Assembly: GCA_963715575.1 (NCBI GenBank)
Contig: OY970250.1
Span: forward strand, 310,001 to 374,000
DNA: 64,000 bases
Reading direction: 5' to 3'
Source of the DNA: AC-32 sp963715575
Lineage (GTDB): Bacteria > Actinomycetota > Thermoleophilia > Gaiellales > Gaiellaceae
Under the pieces are notes generated by a model. It saw nothing but the letters and a program-made list of their open reading frames with translations. It was not told where the DNA came from and did no database searches. The position numbers were made by a program, and so were the translations under genes. This document shows, piece by piece, positions 8,227-17,082 of the stretch (position 1 is the stretch's first letter; each line of letters opens with the position of its first letter).

Positions 8227-11200
8227 ACGGCGTCTCCGTAGCGCGCCGGCACGCGGCCGCGGAACGCGCGCCGGGTCGCGGCGCCGACGAGCACGACCGC
8301 CGCGAGGGCCGACTGCACCCCGGCGAGCGCGAGCGACGGCCAGTCGGGAACGAGCTCGAGCGGCGGCTCGGGCGAGGTGGCGTTCGCGGTCAGCTCGACG
8401 AAGCGGACGACGAGCAGCGACAGGACGACGCCGGTCGCGATCCCGCCGAGCGCGCCGGCCACGCCCGCCAGCGAGGCTCGCAGCCGCAGCTGCCGGCGCA
8501 GGCTCGCCGGCGCCACTCCCTGCGCTTCGAGGTCGAACAGCTCCGCCGCCTCGTCGCGCCGCTCGCTGAGCGTGCCGAGCACGAGTCCGAGCAGCGCGAG
8601 CACGATCGCGGTGAGCGCAGCGGTCTCGAGCATCGCCAGCGCGGCGCGGGCGACCGGCTCGCTGCGCAGCGAGTGCTCGAGCCGGAAGCGCGAGGAGACC
8701 GCGAGCGCGGTGAACGGCGGCCGGCGCAGGCGGGCCTCAACCGCCTCGCGCCGATCCGTGTCCAGCCAGAGCTCCGTCGCGAAGCCGGTGCCGGGTGTCG
8801 AGGTGTTGAGCGCGCTGTCGAGCGCGGGCCGGTCGGCGACCAGGAAGTCGGAGGTCTCGCCCTGCGAGATGCCGGGGAAACGCCCCGCGACGGCCGCCAC
8901 GCGGAAGTGGAGCTGCTCGCCGTTGACGGTCACCCCCAGGATGCGGTCGGGCCCGGCGAGCGTGGCCAGGAAGGGCGAGACGACCGCCGGGATCTGCAGG
9001 CCGTCGGTCGGCTGGCGCGGGCGCAGGTAGGTGTCGACCTCGTTCGTGAGGGTGACGTCGAAGCGCAGCGCGCGGCCGCGGGTGAGCCGCTCGACGCCGA
9101 CGGTGCCGAGCCAGTCGCGGTAGTCCGTCAGCGGCCGGCCGTCCACGCCGGGCGGGCCGAGCGCGACGCTCCCGACCGCGGGCGCGCCCGAGTCGGCGCC
9201 GCGCTCCTCGAGCTTCGGCGGCGGCTCGAGCCGGAAGGCAACAAGCCTCCCGCCGCGCGCCCGGGCAGGCACCGGCGCGACGAGCACCGGCGGGCGCGGC
9301 CCCTCGTTGCGGGCCAGGCGAATCGGGACGAACGAGCCGTCCGCCGCGGCCACGTATGCCACGAGCCCGAGCTGGGTGCGGTGGACGACCATCCGCAGTG
9401 ACAGCTGCTTCGCGTAGACCGGGATCTTCGGCCCGCGCAGCGCGACCGGCCGCCGAGGGTCGACCTCGCGCGCCAGCTCTCGCGGCCCCGACGAGGCGAA
9501 GTCGGAGCGCCACCCGCCGATTCCGGCCAATGTGCTGCGCGGCAGGCCGAGCACGGTGATCCCGGTCACGTCGGCGCCGGCGATGCTGCCGGCGACCCGT
9601 GTCACCCGGCTCACGCGTGCATCCAGCGAGCGCTCGACGGCCGGCGTCACAACCGAACGCACAGGGATCAGCTGCGCCAGGTCCTCGCTCACGACCTCGT
9701 CTGCCGGCACGGCGAAGGCCGCCTCCTGCCGCTGGGCGACGACGAGCGTCGAGCGGTAGGACGAGGCGAACAGCGCGAAGCCGACGGAAACCACCACGAA
9801 CGCGACCGCGACCGCCGCGTAGCCCGGCCGCCGCGCGAGCCCGAGCGCCGCCAGCCGCAGCGCGAGGGCGTTCTCCGGCACGACGCGTTCGAGGCCGCGC
9901 AGCGCGAGCGGCAGCAGCCGCGCGACCGTGACAGCCGCCGCGAAGCCGACGAGCGCGGGCAAGAGCAGCAGCACGAGGCCGGTCCCGTTCGCAGCCAGCA
10001 GCTCCGACGCGTTCGCCGAGCCGCGCGCCAGCGCGATCACGACCGCGAGCGCCGCCCCGATCGCCGCCACGTCGAGCGGCGAGAGCGCGAGGCCGCCCAG
10101 CCGCACCGGCTCGATCACGAGCGCGAGCGTCACCACCAGCGCAGCTGCGGCCGCGACCGCCACCGCAATTCCGAGCCCGCGCCCGGAGAGCACCGAGTGC
10201 GCCAGCAGCGACCCGACCGGCTCGCCGCTCCGTCCGGCGATCGCGGCGGCGGCCGCCGAGCCGGCAAGCCAGCCGAGCACCGTGCCCGCCGCAGCCGCGA
10301 AGAGCGACTCCACGAACACCACGAGGCCGCTCTGCCAGCGGGCGATGCCGGCGGCGCGCAGCCGCGCGAGCAGCGCCTCCGCGTCCGGCCGCTGCCGCGC
10401 CGCCACCAGCACCGCGAACGCGAGCAGCAGCGCCACCGCCTCGCCGCCGAGCAGCAGCAGGCGGCGGCCGGCGACGCGTGCCGAATCGGCCGCGGCGAGC
10501 AGCTCGTCCGTCGGCGCTGTCAGCTCGAAGCCGAAGCTCGACCCCTGGAAGGCCGTGCGCGCCTGCTCGATCCGCGTCGCCAAAGACTCGGCCGACCAGG
10601 AGCGAACCGTGTCGTGCCGTAGCGGCAGGACCCAGCCGTAGCTGCGGTAGGCGTCGTGCAGCACGGGCGAACGGTCGAGCGCGGCGACGCCGTTGGCCAG
10701 CACGAGCGGCGGCGGCGCGGGCCGGTGGTAGCGGCGGATCTTCTCCACGAAGGCCGACTCGCCCAGGTCCTGCGACGGGATCGCGTCGCCGAACAGCGTC
10801 GCCGTGCGCAGGTCGCCCTCGCCGACCGGCACGAGCCGCAGGCCCGGCACGTTCGTGATCGGCCCCCCGCGCCGGATGACGAGTACCTCGCACCGCTCCG
10901 GCCGACAGCTGCGCGGCAGCCGTCCAGAGCGCAGGCGCACCCAGCGGCCGAGATCGTCGACGGCGCCCAGGCTGAGGAGCGCGCCGCCGAACTGGTGCTC
11001 CCGGTAGAGCGAGGTGCCGGTGGCGCGCTCCGGCAGCACGCGCCCGAGCCGACTGCGGACGCTCGCGTCCAGCGTCGCGTACGGCGCGGCCTGCCCGCCG
11101 ACGCTGAACCAGTTCACCCGCACTGCCCGCACCTTCGCCGGCAGTTCCGCGACCTGGCGCCCGACCTCGCGGTCCTGGGCCGCCACCGTCCCGGCGAGCA

Positions 11201-11315
11201 CGGCCGCGAGCATCGCGGTTGCCGCTGCCAGGCCGAGCACGACGAGCACGAGCGGCCCGCCCTGCCGGCGCAGCCGCGCGCCCGCGAGCCAGAAGGGGAA
11301 GACGAGCTTGCGCAT
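8223..11315 (-). CDS. Large FtsX/MacB-type ABC permease
   Basis: This 1030-residue membrane protein starts at the ATG giving MRKLVFPFWLAG; the open frame continues about 20 codons further upstream but without a better start. It has an N-terminal transmembrane helix, a first extracytoplasmic domain (~60-290), a block of helices (~300-520), a second extracytoplasmic domain (~530-880) and a final group of helices including LAMLETAALTAIVLALLGLV. This duplicated FtsX layout (about 8-10 helices) is found in actinobacterial permeases of this class. It is translationally coupled (ATGA) to the double ATPase. No substrate-binding protein or adaptor is nearby, which fits an energy-transducing rather than a classical import role. 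Confidence 0.88.
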   Translation of the reverse strand: MRKLVFPFWLAGARLRRQGGPLVLVVLGLAAATAMLAAVLAGTVAAQDREVGRQVAELPAKVRAVRVNWFSVGGQAAPYATLDASVRSRLGRVLPERATGTSLYREHQFGGALLSLGAVDDLGRWVRLRSGRLPRSCRPERCEVLVIRRGGPITNVPGLRLVPVGEGDLRTATLFGDAIPSQDLGESAFVEKIRRYHRPAPPPLVLANGVAALDRSPVLHDAYRSYGWVLPLRHDTVRSWSAESLATRIEQARTAFQGSSFGFELTAPTDELLAAADSARVAGRRLLLLGGEAVALLLAFAVLVAARQRPDAEALLARLRAAGIARWQSGLVVFVESLFAAAAGTVLGWLAGSAAAAAIAGRSGEPVGSLLAHSVLSGRGLGIAVAVAAAAALVVTLALVIEPVRLGGLALSPLDVAAIGAALAVVIALARGSANASELLAANGTGLVLLLLPALVGFAAAVTVARLLPLALRGLERVVPENALALRLAALGLARRPGYAAVAVAFVVVSVGFALFASSYRSTLVVAQRQEAAFAVPADEVVSEDLAQLIPVRSVVTPAVERSLDARVSRVTRVAGSIAGADVTGITVLGLPRSTLAGIGGWRSDFASSGPRELAREVDPRRPVALRGPKIPVYAKQLSLRMVVHRTQLGLVAYVAAADGSFVPIRLARNEGPRPPVLVAPVPARARGGRLVAFRLEPPPKLEERGADSGAPAVGSVALGPPGVDGRPLTDYRDWLGTVGVERLTRGRALRFDVTLTNEVDTYLRPRQPTDGLQIPAVVSPFLATLAGPDRILGVTVNGEQLHFRVAAVAGRFPGISQGETSDFLVADRPALDSALNTSTPGTGFATELWLDTDRREAVEARLRRPPFTALAVSSRFRLEHSLRSEPVARAALAMLETAALTAIVLALLGLVLGTLSERRDEAAELFDLEAQGVAPASLRRQLRLRASLAGVAGALGGIATGVVLSLLVVRFVELTANATSPEPPLELVPDWPSLALAGVQSALAAVVLVGAATRRAFRGRVPARYGDAV

Positions 11316-11410
11316 CACCGCGGCGAACGGTAGCCCCCGTCCACCTGGCCCCGCGAAATGGGCCGAACGGCCCATTGACGCCGCTTCACCGCTGCCGAGA
11401 GGGTAGGGAC

Positions 11411-11572
11411 GTGTTCCTCAGTCAGACCCAGATCCTGCTCTGGTGCATCGCACTGATCATCCTGGAGCTGAACCACCTGAAGTGGATCTGGTGGACCTAC
11501 TGGGAGTGCGCCAAGTGCGGGCGCAAGCACAAGGACTGCAGCTGCAGCTCCAAGTGGATCATGTTCCTCTAG
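11411..11572 (+). CDS. Small membrane protein with a CxxC/CxC zinc-ribbon-like tail
   Basis: This 53-residue protein starts at GTG 11411, with a GAGAGGG tract upstream. One hydrophobic helix (ILLWCIALIILEL) is followed by WECAKCGRKHKDCSCSSK, where four Cys in the spacing C-x2-C-x6-C-x-C could bind a metal. It ends KWIMFL. It stands between a divergent permease and the acyltransferase. I do not recognise the family. A second small protein of the same plan lies at 34940-35098. Confidence 0.65.
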   Translation: MFLSQTQILLWCIALIILELNHLKWIWWTYWECAKCGRKHKDCSCSSKWIMFL

Positions 11573-11593
11573 CGTCGCACCGATACATCCTCG

Positions 11594-13588
11594 GTGAAGC
11601 GGCCGTCCAGCAAACGCTTGGATATCCAAGGCCTGCGCGCGGTCGCGGTGCTCCTGGTTGTCGCCTTCCACGCCGGGCTGCCGCTCCACGGAGGGTTCAT
11701 CGGGGTCGACGTCTTCTTCGCGATCTCGGGCTTCGTGATCACGCGCATGCTCGTCGCCGAGCTGTCCGAGACGGGAGACCTCCGGCTGTCCCGGTTCTAC
11801 GCACGGCGCCTCGGCCGGCTGCTCCCTGCGCTCGCCGTCCTGCTCCTGGCCGTCGCGGTGCTCGGAACCCTCGCGAGCCCGATCGCCGCGCAGCGGGTCG
11901 GCGGCCTGACCGGCATCTGGGCCTCGATCTTCGCCGCCAACGCCTACCTCTACCACCTCGGCACGGGCTACTTCGACGTCAACGCCGGCCTCGACCCGCT
12001 CCTGCATACCTGGACGCTCGCCGTCGAGGAGCAGTTCTACCTCGTCTTCCCGGCGCTCCTGCTGCTCGGGTGGCGGCTGCGGCGCCGAGCCGGGGCGGTC
12101 ATGCTCGTCGCGCTCGCGAGTGGGTGCTCCTTCTATCTCGCTCTGCGCTTCTCGGAGGCGTACGGACTGGCGGGCATCACACACCCGCAGCGCTTTGCCT
12201 TCTACGGCTCGCCGACGCGCACCTGGGAATTCGGCGCGGGGTCCCTCCTGGCCCTGGGGGCACCACTGCTCGCCCGTCTGCCCTGGCTGCTCGCGGACGG
12301 GCTCGGCGCCGCCGGCCTGGCCTGGATCGGCGTCGGTGTGATCGCGATCGACGGCCAGGCACTCGCGTCCGGCAGCGAGATGCTGCTCCCGGTGCTCGGC
12401 GCCTGTGCCTTGATCGCGGCGGGCTTCTCGCGTCGCAGCCTCGTCGCGCGCGGCCTCTCCGTCCGGCCCTTCGTCTGGATCGGCGATCTCTCCTACAGCT
12501 GGTACCTCTGGCACTGGCCACTGATCGTCTTCGCCCGAGCCCTGTGGCCAGCGACGTCGGGAGTGGCGCTCGCCGCGGCCGCCGCTTCGCTGGTCCCGGC
12601 GTGGCTCTCGTACCGCTACGTGGAGACACCGATCCGGCAGCACGAGCGCTGGCAGGGGAGGCGCGTGCTCGCGTTGGCCGGGGTGTGCGTGGCCGCGCCG
12701 CTGCTCGCCTCGGGTGGACTGGCGCTCACGCCAAGCGCGCTCGCTCAGACGGCGCCGATCCAGCGCTGGCGGGACCTCGACCGCCAGCATGCGGATGTCC
12801 TCGGCGGCTGCAACGAGGAGACGCCGCTCGGCCGCCGCAGGGCAGGCACGTGCTCGTGGCGCGTCGCCGGCTCCCGCGGGGAGGCCGTCTTGATCGGCGA
12901 CTCGAACGCAGGCCATTTCACCGAGCCGTTCGTGCGCGCCGTGCGCCGGCTGCACATGAACGCGACAGTCGCGACCCTTGGCAGCTGTCCGTTCGTCGAC
13001 CTGCTGGTCGTGGGCGGGCACATCGGCGAGCGTGACTGTCGAAGCTTCGACACCGGCTCGCTGGCCGAGCTCGCGCGTCGCCGGCCGCGGCTCGTGGTGA
13101 TCGCGGCACGCACCGACCGCTACGTCGAGGGCTCCAACTTCGGGCTCGCGCAGCCCGGCGGCGGCCTCAGCTATTCACCGCAGCAGAAGGCCGCGCTCTG
13201 GCGGAAGGGGCTCGCAACCGTTCTCCGCAGGCTGACGCGAGCAGGAGTGCCGGTTGTCGTCGTGCACCCCGTCCCCACCTTCGCCATCAATCCCGGCGAC
13301 TGCGCCGTCGTCCGGGTGCTGATCGGACGTTGCACCGCTGTTCGGCCACGAGCGGCTGTCGACCGGCAACTGCGCCGGTCGGTGGAGGCCGAGACCGCTG
13401 CGATCGCATCGGTCAGCGGTGCTTCGGCGGCGAGCTTCGAGCGAGTGTTCTGCAGCACCGAGACCTGCTCGAGCACCCGCGCCGGCCAGGGGCTCTACCG
13501 GGACGGGACGCACCTGAGCGTCGTCGGCGCGCTGCTGTTGACCGATCGCTTCACCCGGCTCGTCGCCGCGCACGCCCGCCCGGGCTGA
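11594..13588 (+). CDS. OafA/YrhL-type acyltransferase with C-terminal SGNH domain
   Basis: This 664-residue protein starts at GTG 11594. Residues ~1-370 form an acyltransferase-3 domain with about ten membrane helices, opening LDIQGLRAVAVLLVVAFHAG, with the conserved RxxR-like and HW motifs (WYLWHWPLIVF). Residues ~400-660 form an extracytoplasmic SGNH hydrolase-like domain with VLIGDSNAGH as block I and DGTHLSVVGA as the block V Asp-x-x-His. Proteins of this design O-acetylate cell-surface polysaccharide or peptidoglycan, passing the acyl group across the membrane. No glycan biosynthesis genes adjoin, so the acceptor is unknown. It faces the convergent cytochrome gene with 13 bases between. 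Confidence 0.93.
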   Translation: MKRPSSKRLDIQGLRAVAVLLVVAFHAGLPLHGGFIGVDVFFAISGFVITRMLVAELSETGDLRLSRFYARRLGRLLPALAVLLLAVAVLGTLASPIAAQRVGGLTGIWASIFAANAYLYHLGTGYFDVNAGLDPLLHTWTLAVEEQFYLVFPALLLLGWRLRRRAGAVMLVALASGCSFYLALRFSEAYGLAGITHPQRFAFYGSPTRTWEFGAGSLLALGAPLLARLPWLLADGLGAAGLAWIGVGVIAIDGQALASGSEMLLPVLGACALIAAGFSRRSLVARGLSVRPFVWIGDLSYSWYLWHWPLIVFARALWPATSGVALAAAAASLVPAWLSYRYVETPIRQHERWQGRRVLALAGVCVAAPLLASGGLALTPSALAQTAPIQRWRDLDRQHADVLGGCNEETPLGRRRAGTCSWRVAGSRGEAVLIGDSNAGHFTEPFVRAVRRLHMNATVATLGSCPFVDLLVVGGHIGERDCRSFDTGSLAELARRRPRLVVIAARTDRYVEGSNFGLAQPGGGLSYSPQQKAALWRKGLATVLRRLTRAGVPVVVVHPVPTFAINPGDCAVVRVLIGRCTAVRPRAAVDRQLRRSVEAETAAIASVSGASAASFERVFCSTETCSSTRAGQGLYRDGTHLSVVGALLLTDRFTRLVAAHARPG

Positions 13589-13601
13589 ACCTGCGTCGCC
13601 G

Positions 13602-14354
13602 CTACTTGAACGTCTTGATGTAGGTCACGAGCGCTTGCAGGTCGGCGGCCGAGAGGATGCCGCCCCAGTGGGGCATGCTCACGATCGGCGCGCGGCCGAT
13701 CACGCTGCCGCTGCGGATCATTTCGGTGATCTTCTTGTCCGTGTTGAACTCGCTGCGGAAATCGGCTCCCGCGAGTGGAGGGATCGCCTTGTCCTCCGAG
13801 AGCGGGTTCGGCACGCCGCCGAGCCCGTTCGGGCCGTGGCAGTTGATGCAGCCGTCGCGCACGTAGAGCGCGGCTCCCGCCACCTCGGGGCCCTGGTCGC
13901 GGGGCACCGGCGGCGGGGTCGCGTCCGCGACGCTCGGCAGGCCGGAGTGGATGTACGCGACGAGCTCGCTGACCTGCCGCTTCGAGATCACCGCGCCCCA
14001 GACCGGCATGTACGGCTTGGTCGGGTTGGCCGACTCGCCGAGCCCGTGGTTGATGATGTGCGTCAGCTGCGCGACGGTCAGCGTCTTGCCCACCGACTTC
14101 AGCTCTGGCACGTCGGGCGAGACGCCACCCTCGCCGTTCTCGCCGTGGCACTGGGCGCAGGCGAACTGGACGAACACGTGCGCGCCGGCCGCGACGGTCG
14201 GGTCGACGCTCGTGGCGCCCGCCACGGCGGCGACCGTGCCCACGGTCTTGGTGCGATTGGTGTAGTGGCCGGCCCCGAACCCGATCAGCGCGGCGAGTGC
14301 GACAAGCGCCAGCACAACTCCCGCGACAACCCCCACTAGGCTCGGTCGTCTCAT
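13602..14354 (-). CDS. Membrane-anchored dihaem cytochrome c
   Basis: This 250-residue protein starts at the ATG giving MRRPSLVGVVAG. An uncleaved N-terminal helix is followed by two cytochrome c domains, each with one CxxCH (CAQCH near residue 72 and CINCH near 170). Met axial ligands are likely in MPVW and MPHW. It is an extracytoplasmic electron carrier of the cbb3/alternative complex III/dehydrogenase type. Its ATG overlaps the TGA of the DUF779 gene (ATGA), so it is translationally coupled to DUF779 and the aldehyde dehydrogenase. Electron transfer from that cytoplasmic NAD-type dehydrogenase is not directly expected, so the functional link is open. Confidence 0.9.
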   Translation of the reverse strand: MRRPSLVGVVAGVVLALVALAALIGFGAGHYTNRTKTVGTVAAVAGATSVDPTVAAGAHVFVQFACAQCHGENGEGGVSPDVPELKSVGKTLTVAQLTHIINHGLGESANPTKPYMPVWGAVISKRQVSELVAYIHSGLPSVADATPPPVPRDQGPEVAGAALYVRDGCINCHGPNGLGGVPNPLSEDKAIPPLAGADFRSEFNTDKKITEMIRSGSVIGRAPIVSMPHWGGILSAADLQALVTYIKTFK

Positions 14355-14716
14355 GCGGAACGATCGTCGCACGCCGCCCGGCCGGCGGGCAAGGTCCGGA
14401 AGTGCACGCCGGCGAGACCTTCGAGCGAGAAGCCTTCCGCCGGGCCGGGAGCGACGTCGAGCAGCAGGCGAGGCCGCTTCCAGCGCTCGAACTGCTCACG
14501 GTCGCAGTAGAAGCGCGCGCCGCCGACGCGGCCGAGCTCGAGGTCGTCCGGCCCGAGCAGCAGCTCGCCCTCACGCAGGCAGATCGGGGAGCTGCCGTCG
14601 CAGCAACCCCCCGACTGCACGAGCATCACCGGTCCGAAGGTGGCCGCGAGGTTGTGGAGCACCACCAGTGCGGCGTCCGTCGCGACGACCTGGTCTTGGG
14701 CCACCTCCGTGCTCAT
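14351..14716 (-). CDS. DUF779 family protein
   Basis: This 121-residue protein starts at the ATG giving MSTEVAQDQ. The core QSGGCCDGSSPICL, with three Cys, and the later ARFYCDREQFERW and HFRTLP are family hallmarks of DUF779. These proteins are almost always encoded next to ExaC/AldA-type acetaldehyde dehydrogenases; their biochemical role is not established. The gene is sandwiched with one-base and four-base overlaps between the aldehyde dehydrogenase (upstream) and the dihaem cytochrome (downstream), so all three are one translation-coupled unit. Confidence 0.9.
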   Translation of the reverse strand: MSTEVAQDQVVATDAALVVLHNLAATFGPVMLVQSGGCCDGSSPICLREGELLLGPDDLELGRVGGARFYCDREQFERWKRPRLLLDVAPGPAEGFSLEGLAGVHFRTLPAGRAACDDRSA

Positions 14717-16257
14717 CAGAAGAATCCCAGCGGCTTGGGGTCGTAGCTGACGAGCATGCACTTCGTCTGCGTGTAGTGGTCGAGCATCATCTTGTGGTTC
14801 TCACGCCCGACGCCCGAGACCTTGTAGCCGCCGAAGGCCGCGTGTGCCGGGTAGAGGTGGTAGCAGTTCGTCCAGACCCGCCCGGCCTGGATGCCGCGCG
14901 CCATCCGGAACGCCCTGCTCTGGTCGCGGGTCCAGACGCCCGCGCCGAGGCCGTAGAGGGTGTCGTTCGCGATCGCGAGCGCCTCTGCCTCGGTCTTGAA
15001 GGTCGTCACCGCGAGCACCGGGCCAAAGATCTCCTCCTGGAAGATCCGCATGTCGTTGGTGCCCTTGAACACGGTCGGCTCGAAGTAGTAGCCCTCCTCG
15101 AGCTCGTCTTCGAAGTGGGCCCGGTGGCCGCCGGTCAGCAGCTCCGCGCCCTCGTCGAGGCCGATCTGCACGTAGCTCTCGATCTTCTCGAGCTGCGCGG
15201 CCGAGACCTGCGGGCCGAGCATGGTCGAGGGATCGAGCGGGTTGCCCTGGCGGATCTCGGCGATCCGCTTCAGGCAGCGCGCCATGAACTCGTCGTAGAT
15301 CGACTCCTGGATCAGCGCCCTCGAGGGGCACGTGCAGACCTCGCCCTTGTTGAAGGCGTAGAGCACGAGCCCTTCGACCGCCTTGTCGAGGAACTCGTCG
15401 TCCTCGGCCATCACGTCGGCGAAGAAGATGTTCGGCGACTTGCCGCCCAGCTCCGTCGTCGAGGGGATGATGTTCTGGGCGGCGTACTGCATGATCAGCC
15501 GCCCGGTGACGGTCTCGCCGGTGAAGGCGATCTTGGCGATCCGCTTGCTCGTCGCGAGCGCCTTGCCGATCTCGGCGCCGGGGCCGTTGACGATGTTGAT
15601 CACGCCCGGCGGGACGATGTCCTCGATCAGCTCTGCGAACTTGAGGATCGACCACGGGGTCGGGCTGGCCGGCTTGAGCACGACGCAGTTCCCGGCCGCG
15701 ATCGCCGGCGCGAGCTTCCACGCAGCCATCAGCAGCGGGAAGTTGAACGGGATGATCTGACCGACGACGCCCAGCGGCTCCTTGAAGTGGTACGCGTAGG
15801 TGTCGTGGTCGATCTCGTCGATCGTCCCCTCCTCCGCCCGGATCACCGAGCCGAAGTAGCGGAAGTGGTCGACGGCGAGCGGGATGTCGGCGGCGAGCGT
15901 CTCGCGGACCGGCTTGCCGTTCTCCCAGCTCTCGGCGACCGCCAGCATCTCGAGGTTCTCCTCGATCGCGTCTGCGATCCGGTTCAGGACCTTCGAGCGC
16001 TCGGCGAGCGACGTGGCCGCCCAGTCGTCCTTGGCGGCGTGAGCGGCGTCGAGCGCGAGCTCGACGTCCTCGGTGGTCGAGAGCGGCACCTCGGTGAACG
16101 GCTTGCCGGTGACCGGCGAGATGTTCTCCGCGTAGCGGCCCTCGATCGGGGCGACCCAGTGTCCCCCGATGAAGTTCTCGTAGCGGGCCTTCAGCTCCAC
16201 CGGGCTGCCTTCCAGCCCTGGCGCCTCGTAGGCCAGCGTCTTCTCGATGGTTGCCAT
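14716..16257 (-). CDS. Acetaldehyde dehydrogenase-like NAD(P)+ aldehyde dehydrogenase
   Basis: The protein has 513 residues and a perfect start context (AAAGGAGATGCG before the ATG). The catalytic Cys lies in GEVCTCPSRAL (~305), the general base Glu in TTELGGKSPN (~270) and the NAD-binding region in IIPFNFPLLMAAWK. The double-Cys motif and overall length fit the ExaC/AldA group, which oxidises acetaldehyde and related aldehydes to acids. It leads the set with DUF779 and cytochrome c, overlapping DUF779 by one base. It lies 118 bases downstream of hypA on the same strand, so partial read-through from the hydrogenase operon is possible. Its frame is intact despite the many breaks just upstream. 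Confidence 0.95.
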   Translation of the reverse strand: MATIEKTLAYEAPGLEGSPVELKARYENFIGGHWVAPIEGRYAENISPVTGKPFTEVPLSTTEDVELALDAAHAAKDDWAATSLAERSKVLNRIADAIEENLEMLAVAESWENGKPVRETLAADIPLAVDHFRYFGSVIRAEEGTIDEIDHDTYAYHFKEPLGVVGQIIPFNFPLLMAAWKLAPAIAAGNCVVLKPASPTPWSILKFAELIEDIVPPGVINIVNGPGAEIGKALATSKRIAKIAFTGETVTGRLIMQYAAQNIIPSTTELGGKSPNIFFADVMAEDDEFLDKAVEGLVLYAFNKGEVCTCPSRALIQESIYDEFMARCLKRIAEIRQGNPLDPSTMLGPQVSAAQLEKIESYVQIGLDEGAELLTGGHRAHFEDELEEGYYFEPTVFKGTNDMRIFQEEIFGPVLAVTTFKTEAEALAIANDTLYGLGAGVWTRDQSRAFRMARGIQAGRVWTNCYHLYPAHAAFGGYKVSGVGRENHKMMLDHYTQTKCMLVSYDPKPLGFF

Positions 16258-16282
16258 CGCATCTCCTTTCGAGAAGAGAGGT

Positions 16283-16300
16283 CCGGGCGGGAATGCCCGG
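16283..16300 (-). terminator. Weak stem-loop between hypA and the aldehyde dehydrogenase
   Basis: CCGGGC (16283-16288) and GCCCGG (16295-16300) form a perfect 6-base stem with a 6-base loop, lying ~76 bases past the hypA stop in transcript direction. It is followed by a pyrimidine-rich CCTCTCTTCTC stretch rather than a clean U-run. It could be a terminator of the hydrogenase operon or a 5' UTR stem of the dehydrogenase transcript. Confidence 0.35.
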
Positions 16301-16375
16301 CTCCAGCCAGCTTCGCGCCTTGCGGGCGCCGGGACATCGGGGCGGCGCCGGACCGCGGTTGCCGGAAAACCCGTA

Positions 16376-16639
16376 CTAGGTCTCGACGTCGATCGACTCG
16401 AGCACGACGCCCTGGGCGTCGGGCTCGGTCGGGTCGGTGCCGAGCTCGGCCTCGACCGCGCGCCCTCGGCGACCGTGCCGCGCGAGGCGTCCTCGAAGTG
16501 CTCGCGGAAGTGGGCGTCGGTGAAGTGCGAGAGCGCGCCGAGCCGCACGCGGATCCGCGTCACCCGCGCCGCGCCCGCCGAGCTCGCCTCGGCCTCGATC
16601 TTGCGCATCAGGTCGTCCATCAGCGCCTTGCTCGTGCAC
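16376..16639 (-). CDS. hypA: HypA-like nickel metallochaperone, short and frameshifted
   Basis: Removing one surplus A near 16628 makes the gene start GTG CAC GAG, giving MHEQALMDDLMRKIEAEA, the invariant HypA N-terminus whose His2 binds nickel. The middle, VTRIRVRLGALSHFTDAHF, is also HypA-like. A second break near 16460 must be bridged to reach the end, AELGTDPTEPDAQG and then VVLESIDVET. The protein is about 88 residues against the usual ~113, and it has no Cys-x2-Cys zinc ribbon in its second half. It delivers nickel to the large subunit in the standard pathway. It overlaps the end of the protease gene, and the same one-base correction also gives that gene a clean end. Confidence 0.75.
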   Translation of the reverse strand: MHEQGADGRPDAQDRGRGELGGRGAGDADPRAARRALALHRRPLPRALRGRLARHGRRGRAVEAELGTDPTEPDAQGVVLESIDVET

Positions 16640-17080
16640 TCGGCCACCTCCTCGCGACATCGCCGCGGCCACGCGCACGGCGCCCTCGCGCACCGCGGGA
16701 GCTGAGCGTCTCGCCGGCGTCGAAGCTCGCGCCCTCGATCCCGAAGACGACCGTCGTGCGCCGGCAGCCGGCCGAGCGCGCGGGCGAGCTCGACCGCCTC
16801 GGCGAGCCCGAAGTGGTGCGTCGAGGTGCGGAAGAGCTCGCGCGGAAGCGCCTGCTCGCCGCGTCGAGCCGGTGCACCGTCCCGGGCTGGCGCCCCCGAG
16901 GAGACGGCGTCGACCAGCCAGACCGCGTCCGGCGCCCTCCCACGGCCTCGATCAGCGCGGTCGGCTCGCCCTCGCGCTCGAGCACCTCGACCTCCTCGGG
17001 CAGCGTCCCGGCGAGCAGGCGCGCGACCGCGAGCCCGGCCGCGTCGTCGCGAGCGCCAGCGCGTTGCCGATCCCGATCAC
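16620..17080 (-). CDS. Hydrogenase maturation protease (HycI/HoxM family), frameshifted
   Basis: The N-terminus reads VIGIGNALA, the start motif of M52 nickel-dependent endopeptidases that trim the large-subunit C-terminus after nickel insertion. Further family text is spread over three frames: EREGEPTALIEAVGG, AVWLVDAVSSGAP, PGTVHRLDA, ELFRTSTHHFGLAEAVELAR and TTVVFGIEGASFDAGETLS. At least four one- or two-base breaks are needed to join these. With the hypA correction the gene ends EEVAECTSRR at TGA 16620-16622, inside hypA. The start may be GTG 17080 or two codons earlier. The order large subunit, protease, hypA is a normal maturation layout. Confidence 0.7.
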
Positions 17081-17082
17081 CC

